In this document: positions 24,490-32,754 of the stretch, in pieces
Layout: each line of letters starts with the position of its first letter
Position numbering within the stretch: the stretch's first letter is position 1
Source: Phycisphaerales bacterium
GTDB lineage: Bacteria > Planctomycetota > Phycisphaerae > Phycisphaerales > UBA1924
Assembly (NCBI GenBank): GCA_020427635.1
Contig: JAGQOH010000016.1
Span: 1-53,839, forward strand
Length of the DNA: 53,839 nt
Direction of reading: 5' to 3'
Made by a program: the position numbers and the translations under genes
Notes under the pieces: model-generated
What the model was told of the DNA's origin: nothing
Databases searched by the model: none
The model's input: the letters and a program-made list of their open reading frames with translations, nothing else

Positions 24490-24727
24490 AAGTGGAAAAC
24501 CGATCGCGGCGGGGTGCCTGGAGGTCACATCTCTTTGCGACGCCAAGCCTTCCGCGAATGGAGCGTCAGCATTGTACGAGAATCTTGCGGGCAAGATCGG
24601 CAGCCCAGGGCAACCGCTGGCAACCATCCACCCCAAGATCGACCCCAAGACGTGGAGCGGTTGACAACGGTGCCGTTCCACCGCCGGGACCATCGGAGGC
24701 TCCATCAATGCGTAGTCCGCTGGAGGC

Positions 24728-24880
24728 ATGGATGACCAACGCCAAATCCCCCGGCTCCTCCTGACCCAAGAAGAGGTGGCGCGCTGCTGGGGAGTATCAC
24801 CTCGGCACCTGCGGGGCCCTGCGGGCCCGAGGTCGGCAGCCCCTGCCCGCAGCCAATCGGTTGGTGGACACGAGCCTTAG
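24728..24880 (+). pseudogene. Truncated excisionase/MerR-like helix-turn-helix gene remnant
   Basis: 50 codons: MDDQRQIPRLLLTQEEVARC followed by WGVSPRHLRGP. The pattern LLTxEEVAxxxGVSxRHLR is the helix-turn-helix core of excisionase/MerR-family and phage-integrase-associated DNA-binding proteins. After the recognition helix, where a wing with an aromatic residue should follow, the frame turns into low-complexity Gly/Ala/Pro and stops. It therefore looks like a gene broken by deletion. It lies next to a truncated tRNA-Ser, which supports a vanished mobile element. A short but complete regulator is less likely. Confidence 0.5.
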
Positions 24881-24966
24881 TCGGCGTGATAGGACGGCAA
24901 GAGAACTCTTCGCCGATTAGTGCGTTGCAATACGGGATTAACCATGAGGCACGCGTTGATCAACGT

Positions 24967-25359
24967 TCAGCAGCTCATGCCGAAATTGAACAACAGCAAT
25001 TGCAGATCATCGAGATCAACCGTGCCCGAACCATCCAAGTCGCCTTGCGTCGACGACGGCACATTCTGTCCAAAGTTGAAGAGCACAATTTGCAGATCGT
25101 CGAGGTCAATGGTCTGGGAACCATTCACATCGCCTGGGCAAGACTCTCCGGTTTGGCCGGCCCAGAAGCCGCCTTGCAGCGCGTATGTGCCGCCAGCCAG
25201 TGAGCCCGCAGCCGGTTGGCCGATAGTGCCCACAACAGCGTACGTTGGCGTCACAAGTGCGCCTCCGCCCGCGCTGATCGTCGGATGTTCTATCGCATAT
25301 TGAGCGTTCACGGCGTGCGCAACCATGAGTACGGCGGTTGCTCGGACAAACTGCTTCAT
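24967..25359 (-). CDS. Small secreted dockerin-containing protein
   Basis: 130 residues from ATG at 25359 (GGAG 9 bases upstream). Signal peptide FVRATAVLMVAHAVNA. Residues about 19-65 form a beta domain common in planctomycete secreted proteins (IEHPTISAGGGALVTPTYAV, GGTYALQGGFWAGQTGE). The rest is a type I dockerin-like pair: GDVNGSQTIDLDDLQIVLFN and GDLDGSGTVDLDDLQLLLFN, each an Asp/Asn Ca-binding loop plus helix, ending FGMSC. Classical dockerins bind cohesins; in planctomycetes such tails appear on many exported proteins with unknown receptors. An earlier start at 25395 would overlap the upstream gene's stop and displace the signal peptide. Confidence 0.85.
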   Translation of the reverse strand: MKQFVRATAVLMVAHAVNAQYAIEHPTISAGGGALVTPTYAVVGTIGQPAAGSLAGGTYALQGGFWAGQTGESCPGDVNGSQTIDLDDLQIVLFNFGQNVPSSTQGDLDGSGTVDLDDLQLLLFNFGMSC

Positions 25360-25394
25360 GAATCGGCGCTCCAATTGTTTCAGCGCATAGATCA

Positions 25395-28300
25395 TCAGCG
25401 GCGCTCCGAAGTGTGAAAGCGGTTGCGTGTTCCTCGGGGGGCTTCGGCGCTGTCTTGGCGTTGGCCAAGGCGTTGCAGGAACGCGCCTATCGGCAGCACT
25501 TCAAAAGTACGCGGCGGCGCCGCCTGGAAGTCCGGACCCGGATTTTGCACCGTCACCGGCACTTCGCCAAGCACCGCAACATCCTGCGGCAACAGCTTCG
25601 CACGAACCAGCGTGTCGCCCATAAAGAGCGTATCGCGCGGCTGTCCATTGAAGTAGACAACGCAGCCATCACGGAAGTCGCTGCCGACAAGTGTGATGTT
25701 GTATGGCACCGGCATCGGCAGCTGCGCGTCATCAAATGCCGCAGAGTTGACTTCGGCATTCGGCGGGCTCAGCCTCGTAATCCGTGGCTGGCGATAAGCA
25801 ATCGGGAACAGCAACGGTGCCGATTCACCGCCACTGTCGATAAGGCCCTGGAACGCAGGCATTGCGTCCGGAATGCCATCCATGTTGGCATCGATCCACT
25901 TCTCTTCGAAATACTGCGTGCCATTGCTCGGGGTGAACACCGTGATGGAATGATTGCCGGGCTCGATCAAGTCGGGCGGCAAGTCGGCATAGAGCAAAGA
26001 CGAACTGACGAACGTCGTTGCCAAGTCGATGCCGTTGAACCGCACAACAGAGTCGGCATTGAAATTGCCATACTTCGGCTCTTCCCAGCCGGTAAGCGTC
26101 GGCACATGATTCGGGCCCGTAATGCGCAGCTGGACCGGCTGGGCGATCGGATCATCCATCGGATCGAAGTAGTTTTCTTCGTATTCGATGTCCGTCGGCG
26201 AAATTGTTGCTGGCTCGATGGCAGTTGCGACCGGGATTGGTGCCGCGATCGTCAGAATCAGCTCATTGCTCTTGCCGCCGCCGGGACCGGGATTGCAGAT
26301 GTACACGGGCACCGCTTGCGGGCGGTCATACTGCGACTCCGCCAAACGCACGTTGTGAATGCCATTGTCGACCGGCTGCACGAAGCGCGGCAGCGGCACA
26401 TGGACTGAGTCCGCGCTGCCCGGCAGGTCGAGCGACACGCCGGAGAAGATGCCCGTTGTATCGCCATCGGCATTCACAGGGGATCGATCATCGACATCGT
26501 TCGCACCTGCAGTCCCAACACCGAGGTTCTCCAACTTCTGGAGCGGCCAGTAGCCGATGAGCCCAGCTTCGGTGCCGGTCAGGCTTCTGTCATAGTTCGA
26601 CGCGATCTGCTCAGGCGTGCGCATTACGTTCCAGAAGCGGACTTCGGCCATGTCGCCAACAAACTGATTGCCGCCGGCGTCGCCGCCGATCAGAACGGCT
26701 GCACTCGCGTTGTTGATAATAGTGGGGTTGCCGTTGATCGTTTCAGCGTACTCACCATTGATGTAGTAGTTCGCTTCGCCACCGGTATCGAAGACGACTG
26801 CAACGTGCGTCCATACGTCGTCGGGGACGGCTACGGATGAGTGGTAGTTCTGCACGCCAAGTGTGGTGAAATCGATCCGCCCATCCGCGAGGATGCCCCA
26901 GCGAATGCCCATTGCGCGTGGCAGGTCCGTCGTCGCCATCACCTGGTTGAGTCCTGAGGTGCCGGCTGAGTTGACGCGCACCAGCGACTCCACCGTGATT
27001 CCCGCAGTCACATTGTGCTGCGGATTCGGATTGCACATAATCCGACTTGAATCGGACTCCGTGAAGGTCAAACTACGCAGGTCATTCACCGGTCGCTTGG
27101 GCCACATGACCGCCGGAAACGCCGGCAACTGATTGAAATCGAACAGGGGGAAGTAGTCCTGCGCACCGCCTGCAAAACCATCGTCGGTGATATCGCTCCA
27201 CAGCTCATCGCGCATCTTGATGAAGTAATCACGCCGGGCAATGAAAGTGTCGTTGCCCGCGAAAGACTTCGCGTCGATCACGGCGATCGGCAGCACCGCG
27301 AGGTCGGGGTCCGCCGCCCAGAGATTCGGATTCACCGCATCGAGCCGCGGCTTCGGATACGCCACTGTGAGATCGATCGATTCGGACACGCCGAAGTTCG
27401 TCGTCACATGCAGCTTTGCAACACCAGGGAGCAGGCGGAATCGATTGGGCACCTCCACTAGCAACGTATTGTCATTGATCCAGGTCGTGGGCAGCGCTTC
27501 ATTGCGGCCCCAATGCTCAATCTGCGCGACCGATGTGCTGTTCAATCGCTCGCCAAAGAAGAGCATCTTCGCAACGCCATCCGTCGAAACATTGAACGAC
27601 GACGGGCTGGGCGATGTCTGGTCATAGATGATCATGCTCACTGTGTCGCGGCTGGCGGCAACCAAGTGTGGCAACGTCGCCGTCGATCCATTGACCCTGA
27701 GACATGGAAGCTCCACGGGGTCAAAGGGAATCTGCCACGAATCATCGAAGACGTCGAGCGACAGATTCACAATCGTCGGGTTGGGCACGCCAAGTGCTTC
27801 GAGAATCTCGGCGAGATCCCAGTCGTAGCAGAAGATGCATTCCGGCCCAAACGAAAGAACCTCGAACCCGAACGCAGATGCAGCGAGCGCAAACTCGAGC
27901 GTGATCCACTGGAGGCCCGGAAACACCTCGATTGCCGTCCTGTTCATGAAGTCCGCAGACGTCACAACCGTCGGCACGATGTCGAGATGCCCATCAAACG
28001 GATTGGGCAGCGTGAACGAAAGATCCTGCGTGATTGGAATCGTCTGCGATGGAACGCCATCAGAGAACGCATAGTGCACCATCGGCACAACGCCGACATC
28101 GATCTGCTGGCGCGCGCCCATGTCCACCTTGGTAATCAGCTGCAGCGCGCGCCCCGAACCTGAAACGCCAAAGTCCGGATCCTCTTCTTCGCCATCATCG
28201 CCGATGGTTGGCCCGGGCTCATCAAACTCAAACGTCGCCGTGGCGCCGATGATTTTCAGGAGCGCTTCGGTCACACTGATACCAAACACAAAGAACCTGT

Positions 28301-30437
28301 CTTGCGAAACCGTACGGAACGAGTTCGACGAGGGATCAAACGTCCCCTGAGCGAACATCTGCGGCGTGCGGAACTCCGCGGTGAAGAGGCCTTTGGGAGG
28401 CAAATCAATACTGAACCACTCGCCGGGCACTGGGAAACCGACCGCCGACAGAATGTCGAGCAGGTTCAGGCCCGGGACGTAATCCTCCGCAATCATGCGA
28501 TTGATGATGTTCACGAATGTGACATCGAACAACGATTCAGAGAACGCCGTCAGAAACGCGCCTGAGCGCACCGAGTACGTCAGCCCCGCCGTCAGCCCCG
28601 CATTGACCGTTGGCGTAAAGCAGCTTGTGATGCGCGCCGCGGGATCTGGGGTCCAGTCCACATTGATCGTCACGGGCGATCCCGGGGAGAGCTTGGCCAT
28701 GTCGGGGATCGTGTAATCAACTGTGAACGGCAACTGCACATCGCAGGTGCCGCCATCGACTTCCGCCTTGGCGCCCATGCTGAGCGTGCCGGACGTAATG
28801 AAGTCAAACCCGCCGCCAAAATCGCCCAGCAATGGAATCGTGAACGTATCACCAATGTCGATGCCTTCGTTGGTCCACGACTCAGTGAAGAAATGTTCCT
28901 GCGCGACCAGGTTGCCTGCGCCCGGTGCCCAAAGGCTCTGGTCTTCGAACGTGAGATTCGCCGCGGCGCATTGCGTGGTCGGCACGCCTGTGAAGGGCTG
29001 CGTGTACTTGATGACGCGGCGTGCGTTCTGCGGACCGCTTTCGACTGCCGCTGCAGCGGAAAGAACGTTCGAGCCAGCATCGACGATGATCGATCTCGCC
29101 TCGATCGATGTAAAGCCCGACGGAAGTGGATCGAAGTCGGCCCACACGCGCACACCATCCAAACGGCTCCATTTGCTCGTGCTTGACGATCTGTTGACCG
29201 TCCCGAAGACATGGACCGCCGTCGCGTAGGCATTGCCAAAGCGATCAAGCGCAATCGAAGTAATCCCTTCGACTGTGAAGAAATAGCTCGTGGGCAGATC
29301 GTCAGAGATGAAGTTTTGCCACGCAAAGGTGCCGTCCGCCAGGTACCTAATAATGAACCCCGCGTTTGCGGCAGTATCACCAAGATCACGATAGTTGCCG
29401 CCCATCGTGATCGCGCCTTCGCGATCAACGGCACCAACGCGGACTGCCACCGTGGTCGAGCCCCTCGCCGGCGCCATCGTGCGCCGCCACTGCAGCGTGC
29501 CATCAGACGCGATCTTCTCAACCACAGATGAACCTGAGTCCTGGCCAAAGAGAAAGATATTCTGGTCCGCGTCGGTCGCCATGTTGTCCCGACCAAGCGA
29601 GATGCTCATGGCGCGATCGGAACACCAAGCCACCTCGCCATTCCCCGCGTCCAATCGAGCCAGCAATGTGCTTGTGCCGGCGGCGGCGGCATTCATTGCG
29701 CTCACATACAAATTGCCACCCGAGTCCATCCGCATCCTTGCAAAGGCCACATCCGCGATGCAGGTTTGCGCAGCTTCCAGATTCGTACCCCAGCCAATCG
29801 CGCCGTTCATCGGGTTGATCTGGTAAATGCCAGGATCATCTGCTACCGAAGGAACACCAGCGCGATTGCCAGTCGACACAAATACCACACCCTCCGAATC
29901 AACGAGGAGATCTGTGATACCTGAGAAGAAGTTAAGATAGGTCCGTTGCCACTGAATCAATCCCTCCGGTGAGACCTTGATCAATGCCGGAAACATCGTC
30001 GTGCCATTCCCCGCAATGAAGATGTTCCCATCGAGGTCGACAGCACTGACATATGCCTCGCGGAGGTATGGCGCTTCCGTCGTCCAGAGGACACTCGGCG
30101 TCGAGTTCTCCGCTCCATCAAGCTTCTCGACGACAACCCGCCGAGGATTCGAATCGAGATCGGAAGTAATGACAATGATGTTCCCCTCAACATCAACCAG
30201 TGTGCCGCTGTAGAGACGATCCGATGCATCCCATGTCCACACGCGGTCGAAGAAGACTCCGCGTTCATCGTTCTGTTCGAGTCCGTGCTGGCGCAAGAGC
30301 GGCGTAACAAGGTCATTTTGTGCTGGCGACGGCCGATCAATGAAGTCCGTTCGATCGATCTGGGCGTTTGCATCGGGCGCAAACAAAGCCATTACGATCG
30401 CAAGAAGTGCGGCGATGGAGTGCATCTGGAATCGCAT
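25395..30437 (-). CDS. 1680-residue secreted protein: beta-propeller, LamG and IPT/TIG domains
   Basis: Signal peptide IAALLAIVMALFAPDANA. Residues about 60-480 are a beta-propeller of SBBP/PQQ-like strands (VSAVDLDGNIFIAGNGTTMF, DREGAITMGGNYRDLGD). A long beta-rich middle follows. A LamG/concanavalin-like domain spans about 1135-1305 (DDVWTHVAVVFDTGGEANYY, INGEYAETINGNPTII, MAEVRFWNVMRTPEQIAS, GLIGYWPL). IPT/TIG-type Ig domains appear before and after (SSLLYADLPPDLIEPGNHSI, NITLVGSDFRDGCVVYFNG). It is probably an extracellular matrix or carbohydrate-binding surface protein. It ends in a basic tail without dockerin or PEP-CTERM signal; the dockerin protein directly downstream may supply the anchoring part. 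It lies 60 bases after the fibre-like gene. Confidence 0.8.
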   Translation of the reverse strand: MRFQMHSIAALLAIVMALFAPDANAQIDRTDFIDRPSPAQNDLVTPLLRQHGLEQNDERGVFFDRVWTWDASDRLYSGTLVDVEGNIIVITSDLDSNPRRVVVEKLDGAENSTPSVLWTTEAPYLREAYVSAVDLDGNIFIAGNGTTMFPALIKVSPEGLIQWQRTYLNFFSGITDLLVDSEGVVFVSTGNRAGVPSVADDPGIYQINPMNGAIGWGTNLEAAQTCIADVAFARMRMDSGGNLYVSAMNAAAAGTSTLLARLDAGNGEVAWCSDRAMSISLGRDNMATDADQNIFLFGQDSGSSVVEKIASDGTLQWRRTMAPARGSTTVAVRVGAVDREGAITMGGNYRDLGDTAANAGFIIRYLADGTFAWQNFISDDLPTSYFFTVEGITSIALDRFGNAYATAVHVFGTVNRSSSTSKWSRLDGVRVWADFDPLPSGFTSIEARSIIVDAGSNVLSAAAAVESGPQNARRVIKYTQPFTGVPTTQCAAANLTFEDQSLWAPGAGNLVAQEHFFTESWTNEGIDIGDTFTIPLLGDFGGGFDFITSGTLSMGAKAEVDGGTCDVQLPFTVDYTIPDMAKLSPGSPVTINVDWTPDPAARITSCFTPTVNAGLTAGLTYSVRSGAFLTAFSESLFDVTFVNIINRMIAEDYVPGLNLLDILSAVGFPVPGEWFSIDLPPKGLFTAEFRTPQMFAQGTFDPSSNSFRTVSQDRFFVFGISVTEALLKIIGATATFEFDEPGPTIGDDGEEEDPDFGVSGSGRALQLITKVDMGARQQIDVGVVPMVHYAFSDGVPSQTIPITQDLSFTLPNPFDGHLDIVPTVVTSADFMNRTAIEVFPGLQWITLEFALAASAFGFEVLSFGPECIFCYDWDLAEILEALGVPNPTIVNLSLDVFDDSWQIPFDPVELPCLRVNGSTATLPHLVAASRDTVSMIIYDQTSPSPSSFNVSTDGVAKMLFFGERLNSTSVAQIEHWGRNEALPTTWINDNTLLVEVPNRFRLLPGVAKLHVTTNFGVSESIDLTVAYPKPRLDAVNPNLWAADPDLAVLPIAVIDAKSFAGNDTFIARRDYFIKMRDELWSDITDDGFAGGAQDYFPLFDFNQLPAFPAVMWPKRPVNDLRSLTFTESDSSRIMCNPNPQHNVTAGITVESLVRVNSAGTSGLNQVMATTDLPRAMGIRWGILADGRIDFTTLGVQNYHSSVAVPDDVWTHVAVVFDTGGEANYYINGEYAETINGNPTIINNASAAVLIGGDAGGNQFVGDMAEVRFWNVMRTPEQIASNYDRSLTGTEAGLIGYWPLQKLENLGVGTAGANDVDDRSPVNADGDTTGIFSGVSLDLPGSADSVHVPLPRFVQPVDNGIHNVRLAESQYDRPQAVPVYICNPGPGGGKSNELILTIAAPIPVATAIEPATISPTDIEYEENYFDPMDDPIAQPVQLRITGPNHVPTLTGWEEPKYGNFNADSVVRFNGIDLATTFVSSSLLYADLPPDLIEPGNHSITVFTPSNGTQYFEEKWIDANMDGIPDAMPAFQGLIDSGGESAPLLFPIAYRQPRITRLSPPNAEVNSAAFDDAQLPMPVPYNITLVGSDFRDGCVVYFNGQPRDTLFMGDTLVRAKLLPQDVAVLGEVPVTVQNPGPDFQAAPPRTFEVLPIGAFLQRLGQRQDSAEAPRGTRNRFHTSERR

Positions 30438-30497
30438 ATCATTCTCTTTCGACTAGGATCTCTTGAAAGCAGACCGGTGGTTGATGAGCGCTGGCTG

Positions 30498-31844
30498 TCA
30501 ATGCTGCGATGGTTCAATCGCGCCGATGCCCTGCTCCGCCGGCAACCCATACAGCTCAGGCATCAGCAACCGCCCGCGTTCCGCCCCGACCTTTTGAACT
30601 TCAACCGGCGCACCGCGCTGCGCGACGAACGCGTCGTTCCGCCGCGCGATCACTTCCCACGACACCTTCTGCCCCGCTGCACCACCCGCAATCACAAAGG
30701 TGTTGTTGTTGACTTCCTGCGCGACATACAGGTTCGGAGCCGGCGCCCCGATCGGCGTCAACGTGTAGCGGAAGTCCGCATTGATCGCCTGAAAATAGTC
30801 TGGCAGCGCCACCGTGCCAACGCCGTGCGAGTCAAGCACGACATTGCCGTTGTAGCGGTTCTGCGGCTCCGGAGCCTCGCTCGAATAATGCAGCAAATAC
30901 TTGCCCGTCGGATCGAGCGGATGGTCGATCATGAAGCTCTTGGTACCCGATGCGCCAAGCCGCCCATTGGAAAACACGCCCCAGCCGCTGGGGTTCAGGC
31001 ACTGCCCATAGACGCCGAAGGTACCAGTCGTGTTGCTCGCCTCGCCCCGGACACCCGTGCCGGTCGTTGCAATGGCGTGAACGCGCGCCGCAGGGTTGCT
31101 GGTCGACACGCCAATATTGCCATCCGGCGCAGCGACGAGAACAGGGATGTCGACTTGTTCGACCACAAACGCCCCACCTGGAAGTTGCCCGATGTCAACG
31201 AATCCTCCCGCACCCTCAAATCGCACCTGCGGTGCCGCGCCATCGGCGGTGAAAAACCCCATGAGCTTCGTGCCGACGAATGGCGGGAAGTCGACAATTT
31301 GAAAGACATTCCCTTGCGTGGGAGTGACCACATGAAAGGGTGAAAAGGGGTCCGTTCCGATGCCAACGCCGCCACCGGAATTCACCTTGATCCCCCGGGT
31401 GTTGAGCGCGTAGGGGGTCGCCGTAATCGCTTGGCGGCCGAGGCTCGTGTATGTGCCTGCACCCGCCGGCGAGACCTCGACCTCCAGCCACAGCGCCTGG
31501 TTCGGCGTGTAGGGCGAGACGCCAAAGTCAAGCTGCGCCGCAAAGTTGCCATTGTCCGGCGTCAGCGACACGTCCATTGCGGTGCCAACTTCAGAACCCG
31601 CTGCCGCATCGTTCCAGATGTGAAAGCGAAGGTCGACTGGCGTCGTCACTGGTGAGCCGCCGTCCGTTAGGTTGCCCTGGTATGAAAACGCGGTACTGGG
31701 CACCGCGCGGGCTTCAACAAAGGCGCTCGGGCGAGTCTCCCCGAAGGCTGCAACTTCCGGCGGCGACTGCGATTTGGACTGTGCAAATGCAATCGCAGAG
31801 CCGGCAAGCACAACCATCGACACAACAACGGATGAACGGCGCAT
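30498..31844 (-). CDS. Secreted fibre-like protein
   Basis: 448 residues; AAGGAG lies 7 bases before the ATG. Signal peptide RSSVVVSMVVLAGSAIAFAQ. An N-terminal beta domain (FSYQGNLTDGGSPVTTPVDL, DLRFHIWNDAAAGSEVGTAM) is followed by repeated short strands like those of tail-fibre proteins (GVGIGTDPFSPFHVV, NIGVSTSNPAARVHA). The C-terminal module contains KSFMIDHPLDPTGKYLLHYS, RYNGNVVLDSHGVGTVALPD and KVSWEVIARRNDAF, an arrangement recurrent in secreted proteins of planctomycetes and related phyla and resembling S74-type fibre ends, without the peptidase dyad being evident. Likely a trimeric surface or extracellular fibre; function unknown. It precedes the LamG/IPT giant. Confidence 0.7.
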   Translation of the reverse strand: MRRSSVVVSMVVLAGSAIAFAQSKSQSPPEVAAFGETRPSAFVEARAVPSTAFSYQGNLTDGGSPVTTPVDLRFHIWNDAAAGSEVGTAMDVSLTPDNGNFAAQLDFGVSPYTPNQALWLEVEVSPAGAGTYTSLGRQAITATPYALNTRGIKVNSGGGVGIGTDPFSPFHVVTPTQGNVFQIVDFPPFVGTKLMGFFTADGAAPQVRFEGAGGFVDIGQLPGGAFVVEQVDIPVLVAAPDGNIGVSTSNPAARVHAIATTGTGVRGEASNTTGTFGVYGQCLNPSGWGVFSNGRLGASGTKSFMIDHPLDPTGKYLLHYSSEAPEPQNRYNGNVVLDSHGVGTVALPDYFQAINADFRYTLTPIGAPAPNLYVAQEVNNNTFVIAGGAAGQKVSWEVIARRNDAFVAQRGAPVEVQKVGAERGRLLMPELYGLPAEQGIGAIEPSQH

Positions 31845-32010
31845 GGCATGTCTCCTTTGGGGCTCGGTCCAATAAGGGTGCGAGCCTACCTCACGATCCG
31901 AGGAGAGCTACGAGATTGCGTCAAGAATTGGTCAGAAACGACGAGAAGTTCTTGCCACTTCCCCGAACTCCGGAAGCTAGGCAAGCCTGCCATCGCCTCC
32001 TTCAATTAGC

Positions 32011-32595
32011 ATGTTTCTCGTGAGCAACGCCCATCCAACCGGCACCGAGGTGACGCAGCTTCTCATGGAAGCGGAGCAGGGAAGCGCCAGGGCTGCTGGC
32101 AGGTTGATGGATCTCGTCTATGGAGAGCTACGATCGCTCGCAGGCGCCCTGATGCGAAGTTCCCCGCCCGGCACGTTGCTGCAGCCAACGGCGCTCGTCC
32201 ACGAAGCATGGATGAAACTTGTCGGCAACATGGGCGGTGTTGAAAGCCGACGCCATTTCCTGGCTATCGCAGCCAGAGCAATGCGGCAAGTCCTCGCCGA
32301 TCATGCCCGGGCCGCCAAAGCCGCCAAGCGCGGCAGCGGCGCTCAGCGCCTCACACTCGCCGACAGCGACGGCGCGCGCCCGGGTGACCTTGTCGACATC
32401 GTGGCGTTTCAGGAATCGCTCGCGCGACTCGAGAAACTCTCAGAGCGCCAAGCCAAAGTCGTCGAACTGCGCGTGCTGGGCTCACTGACCATCGAAGAAA
32501 CCGCCGTCACCCTGGGCGTGTCGACCGGGACCGTCAAGACTGATTGGGCGATGGCCCGAGCCTGGCTCATGCACGAATTGGCGGGAGACAAGTAA
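32011..32595 (+). CDS. ECF-type RNA polymerase sigma factor (planctomycete TIGR02999-like group)
   Basis: 194 residues. Contains sigma-70 region 2 (LMDLVYGELRSLAGALMRSS, then LLQPTALVHEAWMKLV, the DxxQxxF-equivalent) and region 4 HTH (LSERQAKVVELRVLGSLTIE, ETAVTLGVSTGTVKTDWAMA). The LQPTALVHEAWMKL and FLAIAARAMRQVLADHARA signatures are those of the ECF subgroup abundant in planctomycetes and usually followed by a serine/threonine kinase gene. Here the expected kinase starts immediately downstream but is truncated, so the sigma factor is probably an orphan. It lies divergent from the fibre-like gene, with a 166-base intergenic space. Confidence 0.92.
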   Translation: MFLVSNAHPTGTEVTQLLMEAEQGSARAAGRLMDLVYGELRSLAGALMRSSPPGTLLQPTALVHEAWMKLVGNMGGVESRRHFLAIAARAMRQVLADHARAAKAAKRGSGAQRLTLADSDGARPGDLVDIVAFQESLARLEKLSERQAKVVELRVLGSLTIEETAVTLGVSTGTVKTDWAMARAWLMHELAGDK

Positions 32596-32754
32596 GTGGA
32601 CGCTGCCCGGTTCGAGCGCGTGCGGGAAATCTTCGAGCGGGCAATGGCTGTCCACGGCGACGCTCGCGCCAAGCTCATTGACGCGTGTTGCGCAGGTGAC
32701 ACTGAGCTCCGCAAAGCGGTTGAACTCTTGCTTGCGGCCGCCGACCGCCCAACC
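32596..32754 (+). pseudogene. 5' fragment of a Ser/Thr protein kinase gene
   Basis: GTG at 32596 follows the sigma factor stop with no gap. The first 53 or so residues (ARFERVREIFERAMAVHGDA, DTELRKAVELLLAAADRP) match the conserved N-terminal helical segment of planctomycete kinases paired with this sigma group (family pattern RVxEIFxxAxxLPxxxRxxFLDxACxGDxxLRxEVxxLLAA). Similarity stops at 32750-32757, exactly where the stop codon of the converging dockerin gene lies. The frame beyond is antisense to that gene and has no kinase motif (no GxGxxG, no HRD, no DFG). The kinase was probably truncated by a rearrangement that brought in the dockerin gene. Confidence 0.8.

Larger units (their letters stand above)
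23954..24966. other. Kilobase without intact genes, carrying tRNA and HTH-gene fragments
   Basis: No reading frame here has signal, domain or codon pattern suggesting an intact gene. It holds a tRNA-like T-arm (about 24087-24103), the 5' half of a tRNA-Ser (24446-24489, minus) and a short helix-turn-helix remnant (24728-24880). Several REP-like stretches of inverted sequence also occur (around 24300-24350). Together these suggest a decayed integration site. Confidence 0.5.

Noticed and set aside
24301..24729. Minus-strand open frame with VAERLNAPVSKTG
   Set aside because: This peptide is the known artefact of translating a tRNA-Ser gene; the frame covers the truncated tRNA.
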